Positions 12,067-22,883 of a stretch of 64,000 bases of DNA are shown here, one piece after another. The notes under the pieces were generated by a model. That model saw only the letters and a program-made list of their open reading frames with translations. It was not told the DNA's origin and did no database searches. The stretch is from Rhizophagus clarus (taxonomy: Eukaryota; Glomeromycota; Glomeromycetes; Glomerales; Glomeraceae). Made by a program: the position numbers and the translations under genes. The DNA lies in contig BLAL01000160.1 of the NCBI GenBank assembly GCA_015698045.1, positions 1 to 64,000 of the forward strand. The letters are read 5' to 3'. Position 1 is the stretch's first letter. Each line of letters starts with the position of its first letter.

Positions 12067-12424
12067 ACATAATTATAATATCCTAACGATACATTTTCAA
12101 CAACTTCACGATAATATTAATTTTTAAATGATATCGTGACAATATATTAAATGATATCGTGACGATATATTTATGATAATCTTAACGATACATTTTCAAC
12201 ATCTTCACAATAACATCACAATTTCCATTTCAACATCATCACGACATCGAGACTATAAATTGATATAATATCAGAATGATATCAGAACGATATCAAATTT
12301 CAAATATCGCGAGGATATTGAAAAGGTATCGTTAAGATTATCATAAATATATCGTCACGATATCATTTAAAAAAATTGTGATATTAGCGTGAAGATGTTG
12401 AAAATGTATCGTTAAGATATTGTG
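12067..12424. repeat. Imperfect inverted repeat with ATATCGTCACGAT-type motifs
   Basis: The left arm (about 12074-12215) reads CTAACGATACATTTTCAAC and then AAATGATATCGTGACGATAT. The right arm (about 12310-12424) is its reverse complement, ending GTTAAGATATTGTG. The right end read inward begins CACAATATC, like a CMC-type terminus, but the left arm begins TATAATATC and I find no clean 3-bp target duplication. It may be a decayed MITE or the 3' subterminal region of the transposon at 6578-10380. Confidence 0.55.
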
Positions 12425-14680
12425 GCGGATTTGAAGATTTCAGCAAAGCATATAATTTATAATTTATAATTCTAATCAAAATCAAAAAAAAAAATAATTT
12501 TTATTTTTAAAAAAATTATATATTATATATATAGCAATCACTTTTTTATATTAATAGACACTACATGATCTTTGAATCAAAAAAAAAAAAAAATTAAGAT
12601 ACTGGTCATATCACGAATCGACATAGGGACTTTTTTACTATAAAATTTGTGTAATAATAAATTTTTGCTCCATTTTACATAATAATATATACTGAAATTT
12701 TGCACATAAACTTAAAATATTTTAAAGTCTTTGTATGTCAATTTTTATTGAAATTAGATATATATTGAAAAATTTTTATTAAAGATGACTTTTACATCTT
12801 ATTTAATATATAAAAGATTTTAAATTTGAAAAAATACTTATTTATTATTTGATTACAGTATGTAATTTACATCAAATATTCTTTTATGCTGTTAAAATTA
12901 AACTTATATATGTAATTTTTGTAATATTAATATAGACAAACTAGATAAAAAACAAAAATTATGAATTTAATCAAAATTTTATTATCAAACTAACCTTTTC
13001 TTTACAAAGTATTTTGATTCCTTATAAAAAATTACATTTATTTAAGTACTTAAATTAATATTTAATTTTCATATAAACTTGCATCTTAGGGTTTGAAATC
13101 AAAAAAGTAGAAAAAGTTAGCCTAATATAAATTTTTCAAATAAGTATTATTTTGTTAAATAAAAGATTGAAACAAGTAGGTAAAAACCTAAAAAATAAAA
13201 GTTTACTATGGTTTATAAAGGCTTTACTTATGAGAAAACTTTAAAACATTTGTGACTTTATGCAGATCATTTTTGTAATACAATTTTTTAATTAGTGATT
13301 AATATGTCATATGACATGATCGCTGATTGTTAAAGTTTAAACCTGATTTAAAAAACCTTAATTAATTAATAACTGGTTAACTAACTCTTTAATTAATTAA
13401 TTAATTAATTAAAATTTAATTTTAATTAATATTAAAATTTAACTAAAATTATCATTTGTAAAATATAATTTTGGCTGGTATTAAATTGTAATAAAAATTA
13501 ACATGTTAAAAAAATTCTAAATTTAATTAAATTTTAGTTAACATAGAACTTCAGATATCTAATATAAAAGTCATAAAAAATCTATATAAAGTTATAGGTA
13601 TTTTGCTATTTTTAAAATTGATTAAATTTGCCAAAAATTAAATGATACATTTAAATTATATGTTAATTTGCTAAAATTTAACTTATAACTTTTATTATTA
13701 ACTGATAATTATTTATACTTATTAGAGTTTATTTATTATATGAAATTTTTTTTAAGTTATAAAATTTTGCATAAAATAAAAAAAAAAAATGGTATAATTA
13801 TATATGTGTAATAGAGATTTATAATGAATCTAGTCATATTATATAACAGTAAGAAATGATTTTTATATATAAAAAAAGAAAATTTCACATGTATATAAAA
13901 AAATTTTTTACAAAAATTTTTTTAAACTGATACTTCTTTTCTATTATTTTATACATTTTAATTTTTATAAAAATAATATTATATTTAATATTTATAAAAA
14001 AAATCATGTTTTTATAATATTTTCATATTCTTATTTTTTGTTTACTAATTTTATTTATATATAAAATAAATTTTGGACAAATGAATTATCTTTTTATATT
14101 TAAATAAAGTTGTTCAGCAGTATTAAAAATACTTGCATCTCAATTTTTTTAAAGATAGGTATAATATTTATGAAAAAATTTGTATTTTTTAAAGCAGTAT
14201 TAACTTCAAAATTTATTTTTTTTTTCTTTTAATTTCAGAATATAATAATATTACTTTAATCAAATGAAACTACCTTTTATATTTAAGTAAAGTTATTCAA
14301 CAGTATTGAATTTACCTGCATATAAATTTTTATAATTATTGATCTAATATTCATGAAGTATTAGCTATTTTTATATTATCAATTTTTTATGAAAAACTAT
14401 TTTACAATTTTAGAACATAATTTTACCACTTTGGCCAAATAAAATTGCTTTTTTCCACTTAAGTAAAATTATTTAACAAGGTTAAATTTATTTACAGTAA
14501 AATTTTTAGGATAATTGGTCTAATACTTGTAAAATGTAACTAACTTTTGTACTTTTAATTATTTATTGTTTAAGTGATTTTTAATTTTAAAGTGTGATTT
14601 TTTTTTATTTTAGATCAATTAAATCAATTTCACAAATAAAATATATTATTACATATATTTTTATTTTTTTAAAAAGTATC
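12425..14680. other. AT-rich spacer, no gene seen
   Basis: More than 2 kb of extremely AT-rich sequence with TTAA microsatellite (about 13384-13412) and repeated short ATTTAAGTAAA-type words (about 14280 and 14455). All six frames are closed by frequent stops. I see no gene or clear transposon end. Confidence 0.6.
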
Positions 14681-14698
14681 AAATTTATCTAAAATATA
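14681..14698 (+). repeat. Target-site duplication, left copy
   Basis: AAATTTATCTAAAATATA, 18 bases, identical to 16681-16698. The two copies exactly bracket the poly(A)-tailed retroposon. Confidence 0.9.
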
Positions 14699-16680
14699 CA
14701 ACTCTTTCTGCTGATCACTCAGCCCAAAATTTTTTTGACAAGCATTTTATTTTGTTTGCACAGTTCTTACATTTTTCACTATGGAACCCTACTTTTCAAC
14801 AGCAAAAATGAGCTCCTTGCAACTAAGACTAGCTAAGGAAGAGATGTTCAGCACACTTAAATACCAAACTAAAGCCCTTTTACGTGACTTACTTCTTTGA
14901 CTACCTCAGCTTTGCAAAGACATAACGGTGGTCACAGCTGGAGCAGCTGAGTTCTTCGACAACTTTTCAGATTACAGAATAGACTTAAGTCTTTTAGATT
15001 ATAAACCCAAAGCTTCTACATAACAAATAGTAGCAGCTAACATCATAGGCACTCTATGCTACCTTTCCTCTACTGTCTTCTTGGATTCTGTCATTTTTTC
15101 AATTCTTGACCAATTATCACGTGAAATGGAAAAACAGATAGAAGTGATCAATAAATCGCACCAATCAGAACTCGAGGCTGCGACAAATAAAGGAAAATCG
15201 GTATGCATAGATCCACCTGATGACTTTCCTAAAATGGAAATAGATACAGAAGTACCACACCAATCAAACGCTGTTCAGAGCACACAATCCCTCTGAATCC
15301 TTTCATAATTGTGGAACAACAAGATTCCTGGATTAAAGCGCTGACTAAGAATCAGAAAAAAAAGTTGAAGAAAAAAGCTAAAGTTGCAGAAAAAATTAAC
15401 TTCCTACAGGAAAATAGCGCGACATCCTTTTCAACTGCGTTTCCTGATTCTTCTCTTACTAGTCATGCTTAACAGTCTACTGTACTGACGCAAACTACAG
15501 TCATCCCTCCAACCTGCTAAGACCTAAAGGATGATAAAGGTTTAGAAAAGTCCAAAAAGAGGTGCAAATTACAAGATGGCTTCACAGGAACAAATAATCT
15601 CATTATCACAGGATACCAGCCTGAGCAAGAAGAATCCTGACTTCTCCTGGACCTGGTCATATATGATATTCCAGCTAAATGGTCAAATTATGAGCTCCTC
15701 ACAAATTTAAATAACTGAGGCAAAGTGGTATCAGTCAGCACGCGAGTGCAGAAGAAATATTTAACTGCAAGAGTTAGATTGATCTCTAATCATAATTGCC
15801 TTAAAACTTATAATAATAATGATTGAACTGTATCCCTCGGTACCCTTTCTGTCTGATGGTTTCCAGCCGCCTAGAGCCTTTCAGAAAGAAAGCAGCACGA
15901 GAAGTTTTAGGGCATCATACTAAATATTCCTGAGGATATGACTTATGACTCATTATTCTCCAACGGTGCTTCTAGCCAATTTTTAACATCTAGCAATCTC
16001 AAATCTTTCAGAATTATTAAAGAGCAGAACAGGTCTCGCATGTTCATAGGATATTTCGCAACTTGGGATGCAATTTTCCACAGGATATCCTACCTGCAAC
16101 TGTGAAAGGACGCTGAACTAGCTTGGTGCTATCACTCTACACCCACCTATCGCTCTACTAAACCCAGACCTTCTTCTTTGAAAAAAGACAAATCCTCTAC
16201 TAACAAGGCAAACCCCTTACTCCAGAGTAGTGACTGGTTCGAACAAGGTTCCCCTTGGGCCACGCAGATACCACAATCCTAAATCAAAGAACAATGAACT
16301 TCTGATCAAATCCGCCCACAGCCAGAATAATGACAACAGATCATGAGCGTCTAATAATAAGCAACCAAAAACACACAACAAGGTAAAAATCAAGCGGTTA
16401 TAATTAGTTTATGTAGTTAATACGCTAGAAATAGGAAATTAACCATAGTTAGGTAGCTTTGTAGTTACTAATTAATTTTTTATTTGGGCAGTCATTGTAC
16501 TTTACAATTTTTCTTTTTTGATTTTTTGATTTCTTTATACTCTTTAGTATAGATGTTTGATGAAACTGTGGCTCTTTTGAGCCTTAGATGTATATTTGTA
16601 GGTTTTTGAATATGACAGTAATGTCCTTCCTTATTTTCTAAATAAATATGCGATGTCTAATATCTTTAAACTTAAAAAAA
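14699..16680 (+). mobile_element. ORF1-only non-LTR retroposon, copy 1 (about 1.98 kb)
   Basis: Begins AACTCTTTCTGCTGATC, essentially the same 5' end as the copy at 22435-24479, which suggests full length. It ends with an AAATAAATATG signal near 16641 followed by a short A-run, and is bracketed by an 18-nt target duplication. These are hallmarks of target-primed reverse transcription. The coding part (about 14781-16350) matches the other copy in order: an N-terminal helical region, a Lys-rich linker (near 15350), then ITGYQPEQEE-, YDIPAKW-, VSTRVQKKYLTARVRLI- and KSFRII-like segments. It carries many stops and frameshifts, so it is an old copy. No reverse transcriptase or endonuclease motif is present. 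Confidence 0.75.
14781..16350 (+). pseudogene. Decayed LINE ORF1-like coding region
   Basis: Starts at ATG 14781 (MEPYFSTAKMSSLQLRLAKE). The longest open piece is 15081-15296, including QLSREMEKQIEVINKS. Later pieces align by eye with the better-preserved minus-strand copy: DLVIYDIPAKWSNYELL against DLVVYHDIPAKWDNYTLL, and SVSTRVQKKYLTARVRLI against SVSTRVHKKYLSARVRLI. In-frame stops are scattered throughout, so no protein is made. By analogy with LINE ORF1 proteins it would bind RNA; that is inference, because I recognise no defined RNA-binding motif. Confidence 0.7.
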
Positions 16681-16698
16681 AAATTTATCTAAAATATA
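16681..16698 (+). repeat. Target-site duplication, right copy
   Basis: Identical to 14681-14698. Its last two bases overlap the left end of the adjacent MITE, so the retroposon integrated at the edge of that MITE. Confidence 0.9.
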
Positions 16699-16839
16699 TA
16701 CTGTATAGTTTTAAAATTAAACAACCATTTTTTGTATTTAATTCTAGTTAAAGTGATCATAACTCTAGTCAAAATCACTATAATGCAGGTCAAGGTTGCT
16801 TATTTTCAGAATTGTTTAATTTTAGAATTATACAGTGTA
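16697..16839. mobile_element. MITE of Tc1/mariner type, 143 bp
   Basis: The left end TATACTGTATAGTTTTAAAA and the inverted right end TACACTGTATAATTCTAAAA form roughly 28-bp terminal inverted repeats with few mismatches, continuing ATTAAACAA on both sides. Flanking TA dinucleotides (16695-16696 and 16840-16841) fit the TA target duplication of Tc1/mariner elements. No coding capacity. Confidence 0.7.
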
Positions 16840-16902
16840 TAACTTTATAAAAATCAATATAATTTATAAAAAAGGTTTACTATTTACCACCACTAGTGAT
16901 GA

Positions 16903-17271
16903 GCACCAGTATCACATGATTTATTTTAATTTTATAATTCCGGCCAGAATCAAGTGATCTGCATAAAAATATCCTTTTTTAAAAATTAATATTACACAAA
17001 ATTCCAGGTAAAGTAATTTTTAAAAATAGGAAAAAAAATTTTGTAGAATGGGTATCACCTAAAACAGATATTCTGTGTGATACAAAGTTCTAATATATTA
17101 ATTTTAATATTCTGGCTGGAATTATGAAAAAAAATAGGAATGTGACAGATAATATGTGACGAATAGAATTTTTAGCATAAAAAAAATTCTAAGTTCTTAA
17201 AATACTTATAAAAAAATGAAGAAGTAGAGGGTGTGATATGGGTAACAAATAAAATCACGTGATACTGGTGC
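16903..17271. mobile_element. MITE, 369 bp, with GCACCAGTATCAC termini
   Basis: Starts GCACCAGTATCACATGATTT and ends with the inverse AAATCACGTGATACTGGTGC: an inverted repeat of about 20-25 bases with one or two mismatches. Flanked by TGA on both sides (16900-16902 and 17272-17274), a 3-bp duplication as in CMC or PIF/Harbinger elements. No coding capacity; the interior is AT-rich. Confidence 0.65.
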
Positions 17272-17439
17272 TGACCACCAGTGATGATGCGTAATAATTT
17301 TCTTTATAAAAACTCAATATTATGATATATTGCTAAATTTGATTTAATTTGCTAAAACTTAATATTAAATTATAACTTTAAGTTAAATTTAGTTTAATTT
17401 GCTAAAATACAAATATAATATATATCAAACACTGGTTAA

Positions 17440-17820
17440 AATCGATGCTATCGGGTACATATCAGCTACATATCGACTACCCGATATGTACCCAATATGT
17501 GTGAAATATGTGTATGCTATTTAATAATACTACACATATCGGGTACCTGATATGTACCCGTCGGATGCAGAAAATCGGTGACATGTAACATACATATCGG
17601 TTACATTTCTCATACATATTGGGTAGTTAAATATCGGTTACATATCATAGATTTATTGGGTACCCGATATATTTTAAAAAAATATCGGACAGATATTATA
17701 TACTTATCAGATAGTACTAATAAGTATCCTATATATACCCGATATGTATCCTATTTGTATTTGAAATATAAGCATAATTTCATAATTTTCACACATATCA
17801 GATAGCCGAAAAGTATAGCA
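17440..17820 (+). repeat. Left subterminal repeats of the CACTA-type element
   Basis: More than ten diverged copies of ATCGGGTACATATCGG, CCCGATATGTACCC or related words, many centred on the palindrome GGGTACCC (for example near 17655). In CACTA elements such arrays are transposase binding sites; that role here is inferred. The open frame at 17578-17805 is a by-product of the repeat. Confidence 0.75.
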
Positions 17821-19690
17821 TTTATGGGACATTAATAGTAGTAGATTTATAATTTAAATACAATTGTAATTTAAAAGTAATTTAATTCATTTAATTGTAA
17901 TTACTGAAAGTTTTATTTATATTTTCAATCGATAATAAAAAAAAAATATTATACAAAAAATATTATAAAAAAAATTCACTATTCTTTACACAAATTTACA
18001 ATTAATGTTCACTTGTTTGCTTGTTTTCATTTCATTATATCTATTTAATTTGAAAGAAAGTAAAATGTTAGTAATAAAAGTGTTAGTATGAATATTAGTA
18101 GAAGTGTTAGCAAAAGAAAAGGAACGTTAATAAAAAAATTTTTACATTAGAATGTGTTAGTATTAATGTTAGTATGAAAGTTAGTAGAAGTAGAAAAGGA
18201 ACGTCAATAAAAAAAAATATAAAGTATAAGTATTAATGTTAGTGTTAATGTTAGTAGAAGTGTTAGTAAAAGTAAGGAATAAAAAATGTTTAACAGTAGA
18301 ACATTGTTAGTAGGAACGTTAGTAGGAGGAAACACATTAGAAAAAATATTAGTAAGAGTGTTAACAGGATGGAAAAAGAAATTTCAACAAAAAATGTACC
18401 TTTGTATTTATTTTTTTAGAAAAAACCAATAAAGTAAAAAACTCGATAGTAGAATATTGTTTAGGACGTTAGTGAGAAGAAATACATTGGAAAAATATAT
18501 TAATAAGAGTGTTAAGAATAATATAATAATGGGAAAAGAAATTTCAACAAAAATATACCTTTATCTTTATTTTTTAGACAAAACAATAAAGTAAAAATTT
18601 GAGAGAGAGAGAAAAAGTTTTTGAAAAAAAAAAAAAAAAAAAAAATAAATAATTAAATCATGATCGTGCAATCACATGATCAACAAAATTATCAATTTTT
18701 ATTGGTTATTTGGGTAATATTATATTCAGCCATATCAGCCACAAAATCGGTCACCTATCGAATGCACAAGTCAATATTAGTGAAGAAGCACAAACTTGAT
18801 TATTCACTATTCGTGCTCAACTTGAGTTGATAAAATTATTAAAAAATCACCGATTTTATTAAATTTATCAGAATTTTTATACCTAATTAAAGATGATTAA
18901 ATTAAGTTTTACTACCGATTTCATTATAACGTTACCAACTTTTTTGTTAATCTTGGATATTTTATTTTGAATTTAAATTGTTCGCTTTGAACTTGAGTTG
19001 AACTCGAGTTCAACTCGAGTTTAACTCGTTTGCTCAAGATCTTTGTGTAATGTATTGTAGATCCGTAATTGTTTTATTTGTAGTCTATAATTGGCAAAAG
19101 CTTATTATAAACCAAAATAAAAAACACTATTTATTTACGTATCTGTATTATTAGATTTTACCTTTTTTAGATTTGATATATAATTAAAAAGAAGACCTTT
19201 ATCTTGATATTTTGGAATCACGATCATAACAATTGACTTTAGGTCGAGTTTAACTTGTTCATTGTGATTGATTGTATTGTAGATCTGTATCTGTATTATA
19301 ATTAATATAAAGAAGACAGATCATAACAATCATGACATATTTGAGAAATTAGGACAATTTACGTAAATGTTCTTGAAGGGTAATTAATATAATAATACAA
19401 GGTGATAAAAAATTGTTTATAAAAAGAAGTTTCATTTTTTTTTTCTTACAATAAATTTGTTGTCGTTATTTTTATTATATATTCTTTTTCTTAAAATTTG
19501 TTGCCGTTATTTTTTATTATTATATATTCTTTTTCTTAAAATACCCGCAAATTGGACTGATGCAATAACTGAATATTTAATAAGATATAGGAGGTAAAAA
19601 TTAAATGAAAACTAATAAATAACTTTGATCATATTCTAGTTTTTTTTTCTCTTATGTTTCCTGATCTAAAAATTAAATAAATAATGTAAA
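17821..19690. other. Internal AT-rich part of the CACTA-type element
   Basis: No open gene. Contains a degenerate GTTAGTA-rich minisatellite (about 18060-18320), two related blocks with AAATTTCAACAAAAATGTACC near 18380 and 18540, a poly(A) run near 18620, and a cluster of AACTTGAGTTGAACTCGAGTT-like palindromic words near 18810 and 18980-19030. Confidence 0.5.
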
Positions 19691-20160
19691 GGAGAAGGAA
19701 CAACTACTACCATGACATACCCAGGAGGGACCGCTCCGAATTCTGGAAGAGCCTAGCTCGAAGAATTCGGAGACGGTTCCGCGTGAGGTTCACTGGCCAA
19801 CAGGTAGAAAGAAAGTGGAGAAACTTGGTCAGGAATTTTAATGTTAGTAAAATAATAATAAATCATAAAAAAAAAATTAAAAAAAAATAAAAAATTAATA
19901 GTATTAACATTTTTAGAATTTCTGTGAATGGAGAAATGGTGCGCGAAATGGAAGGTGATCCCGGGAAGGAGAAAGATATTATAGGCAGTTCCGCACAAGG
20001 TTTTGGGACAGACCTGGTAATTATTAAGAATTTTTTTAATTTATATTTAAGTTATTTAAGTTCTAAATTTATATATATTTCTTAGGGAACCACCACAGTC
20101 GTAGGCGGCATAGAAACACTGCGCATCGGCAGTCTCGGAATCTGTAAATTATATTTTTTT
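19690..20160 (+). pseudogene. Myb/SANT-like DNA-binding gene remnant carried by the element
   Basis: Three exon-like pieces join in one phase. Piece 1 (to about 19849) encodes RRDRSEFWKSLARRIRRRFR followed by VRFTGQQVERKWRNLVRNFN, the W...I...F...Q...KW..L pattern of a trihelix/SANT-like fold. An intron from GTTAGT to TTTAG follows (about 19850-19916). Piece 2 (about 19917-20018) reads NFCEWRNGARNGR, a TGA stop, then SREGERYYRQFRTRFWDRP. After a second intron (GTAATT to TTCTTAG, about 20020-20085), piece 3 (about 20086-20145) reads GNHHSRRRHRNTAHRQSRNL. One in-frame TGA probably makes it non-functional, and a start codon is not clear. Its place inside the CACTA-type element suggests either a captured host exon set or an accessory DNA-binding protein of the element. 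Confidence 0.5.
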
Positions 20161-20812
20161 ATTTTTATTTTGTATTTTTTATATTTTATTTTTATTTTTT
20201 ATTTTTTATTTATATTTTTATATTTTTATTATTATTATTTTTTATTTTTTATTATCTTTTATTATTATTATTTTTTTATTAAATATATATATATTTTATA
20301 TAATCATCTAATTATTATTTTAATATTTTTACTATTTTATAATTTGAAATTAAAAAATTCGACCTCAATTATAAGTAATTAAAGCTTATTATAATAAATT
20401 GCTTTTATTTAAACATTCATTTTTTTTTTATTAAAGTATTAATTAAATAAACAATCTGTCGTCATATATTATATAATATATTGTAATGATGAAATGTCTC
20501 CAATAAATTTTTAAAAAAGGTACATTTAGGCGTGACAGATCTAATACCGCTGATTCTTCCAAAATGTTACTAAAATCTTTCCATAGATCAAATTGAGAGA
20601 ACTAATCTATCAATTTACAATATAAAATCTTGAAATAATCTTTCACATTTTCAAAATACATGATCAAACTCATTTTTGCTAAACTGCCGAAACCTTTTGG
20701 CGTTTACATGCAATAGTTTCGGCATTTTAATTTAATTTGACGATCATTGATTATCATGATCAATCTATTTTTACGGTTTTCTAAACCATGATTTTTTTTT
20801 TATTTTTTTTAG

Positions 20813-21432
20813 GTTGCTGGACTCCCGGACTTAGAATGTAAGTTGGAAGGGGTGGGGAAATTTTTTTTTAATATTAAAGAAACGTTACTAACGTTTCTTT
20901 ATTTTTTTTAGGTTGCCAGCCTTCTTGGACGAACCAGACTTGGGAAATATAAGTTGAAAAGGGTGGTGATTTTTTTTTAATATTAAAGAAACGTTACTAA
21001 TGTTTCTTTCTTTATTTTTTTTAGGTTGCCGGCCTTCTTGGACGAACCAGACTTGGGATGTAAGTTAGAAAGGGCGGGGGATTTTTTTTTAATATTAAAG
21101 AAACGTTACTAATATTTCTTTCTTTATTTTTTTTAGGTTGCCGGCCTTCTTGGACGAACCGGACTTGGGAATGTAAGTTGGAAAGGGTGGTAATTTTTTT
21201 TTAATGTTAAAGAAACGTTACTAACATTTCTTTCTTTATTTTTTTCAGATTGCTGGACTCCAGACTTGAAATGTAAGGAGGGAAGGAGGGATATTTTTTG
21301 AATATTAAAGAAACAGTTTTAACGTTTCTTTTATTTATTTTAGGTTGCAGTTTCCCTTGTTCCTCTTGATCCTAATGTGATCACGATTAAGAAAAGTTTG
21401 AGCAAACTTTTCTTAAAATTGTATTATAAATG
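20813..21432 (+). repeat. Tandem array of mini-exons with complete splice signals
   Basis: Five or six copies of a 95-113 bp unit. Exon-like segments: 20813-20837, 20912-20948, 21025-21059, 21137-21172, 21249-21272, and a terminal piece from 21344. The best (36 nt) encodes VAGLLGRTGLGN in phase 0. The terminal piece stays open from VAVSLVPLD to KLFLKLYYK with a stop near 21432. Each intron-like segment starts GTAAGT or GTAAGG (changed to ATAAGT in copy 2), holds TACTAAC or TACTAAT (20886, 20995, 21107, 21219) and ends in a T-run plus AG. Unequal lengths (25, 35, 36, 24) show decay of frame. Alternative view: a plain minisatellite that happens to include splice signals. Confidence 0.6.
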
Positions 21433-21689
21433 ACTGTAACTTTTTTATTAATTTATTGTAATAAAATACGTAATAAAATAAAAATATTAACAATAATAAT
21501 TATACTTTTAAACACTTTACAAAAAATTTATAAACTTGATAATTCATTCAACAAATAAGACAATAAAAATTTTTTAACTACATTAAACGAATTAAAAATT
21601 TCTAAAAAGAAAAATCTATAAAGAAAGTAAACTCTAAAAAATTTCTTAATACGTTATATAATATGAAATCTAACGTATTAAAATTTGTA

Positions 21690-21880
21690 TCACATATCGG
21701 GTACCCGATATGTGTAAGATAGAACTGTGCCCGATATATATTATCGGTGACCAATAGTTTAGATATCGGGGTCTTAGTAATTTGAAGTGTAATAAATCGG
21801 GTACCCGATATGTAAAAATACCTGATATTTATCCGATTAGCCGCCAATATATAAGTCCCCGATATGTACCCGATAGAATT
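21690..21880 (-). repeat. Right subterminal repeats of the CACTA-type element
   Basis: Copies of ATCGGGTACCCGATATGT and shorter relatives (near 21694, 21797 and 21858), matching the left subterminal array in inverse orientation. They confirm that the two ends belong to one element. Confidence 0.75.
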
Positions 21881-21934
21881 GATTTTGACCAGTGAAAGAT
21901 ATCCAGGATTCTATAATAATTAATATTTAATACA

Positions 21935-22210
21935 ATAATCTAACCTTAATCTTAATCCTAATTCTAACTTAACTAATATTAATTCTAATTTTAATTTATA
22001 CTATTTCTAATTTTAAACCTAATTTTAACTATAATTTTTAACTTTTAATTCTAATCTTAATTTTAATTTTAATTCTAATCTTTAACTCTAACTCTAACTT
22101 TTTAATTAATTCTAATTCTAATTCTAATTTTAATTCTAATTCTAATTATAATTTAAATCTTAATTTTTATTTTTATTTTAATAATTTTTCTTATTTTAAC
22201 TTTAATTTTA
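21935..22210 (+). repeat. Degenerate hexanucleotide tract (TAATTC / TTAATC)n
   Basis: About 275 bases of CTAATTCTAATTTTAATTC-like sequence with a roughly 6-base period. It superficially recalls a telomere repeat but lacks the G/C-rich CCCTAA unit. Confidence 0.75.
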
Positions 22211-22420
22211 ATTTTAAATATCCTTATATATATTATACACTATTTGATTTTAATCAAAATTAATATAAATATTAATTAGTATTAAATAATTGGCATATAA
22301 ATATTTTTTTTTAAAATATTCATAATTTAAAATTTTAAAATTTTTATGAAAAAAAAATTTTTTTTTAGAATTTTATATAATATAAAATTTCTTTTTAAAA
22401 TATAAAAAATCCAATTTTCA

Positions 22421-22434
22421 TGAGAAGTAAAATT
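22421..22434 (+). repeat. Target-site duplication, left copy (retroposon copy 2)
   Basis: TGAGAAGTAAAATT, repeated exactly at 24480-24493 on the other side of the element. Confidence 0.85.
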
Positions 22435-22883
22435 TTTTTTTTTTTTTTTTTTTTTAGTCAAAAGAAATGCTTTTATTTCTGAAAAAAAGATAGAAAAGGT
22501 TACAAAAAATCAAAAATTACAAAGCCAGCCCGTTCCCCACACTAGGGTCATAAACTATCTCATGACTACTATATCCCTAGCCTATTCTCTTTAATGTAAT
22601 AGGAAGTCTAGCTATAGAATTGTTCAAGGTATAAAAGGAAACGAAAAATAAAAAGAAAAATTCTACGATCTAATAAAACAAAAAACATTACATAAAGCGA
22701 ATGCTAAGCATGACAAGAAGTTAGTATGGAATCTTCTATCTATCCCTCCCAACTAAACTAAACATAATGTTCTAATAATGCCTTCAGCCCAGCGATTAAA
22801 TGTTTTACATCCGGCTTCTTAGACTGGTTCATTCTTGAATGATCGATCTTCTTGGAAGAATGTCCAGATTTAAGAGTTTTATT

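Larger units (their letters stand above)
17430..21894. mobile_element. CACTA-type (CMC) DNA transposon, non-autonomous, 4465 bp
   Basis: The left end CACTGGTTAAAATCGATGCT and the inverted right end CACTGGTCAAAATCAATTCT continue together into ATCGGGTACATATC, giving terminal inverted repeats of at least 34 bp with four or five mismatches. The flanks carry a 3-bp AAA duplication (17427-17429 and 21895-21897). Both subterminal zones (17440-17820 and 21690-21880) are packed with copies of CGGGTACCCGATATGT or its variants. CACTG ends, 3-bp duplication and subterminal repeats are the signature of the CACTA/EnSpm superfamily. No transposase was recognised inside. The cargo is a SANT-like gene remnant (19700-20160) and a mini-exon array (20813-21432). 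Confidence 0.8.

Noticed and set aside
12074-12424. MITE call for the ATATCGTCACGAT inverted repeat
   Set aside because: Only one end has CAC/GTG and the flanks (AAT and GCG) do not match; kept as an inverted repeat only.
21935-22210. Telomere-like repeat
   Set aside because: The unit is TAATTC/TTAATC, without the GGG/CCC of TTAGGG telomeres, and is highly degenerate.
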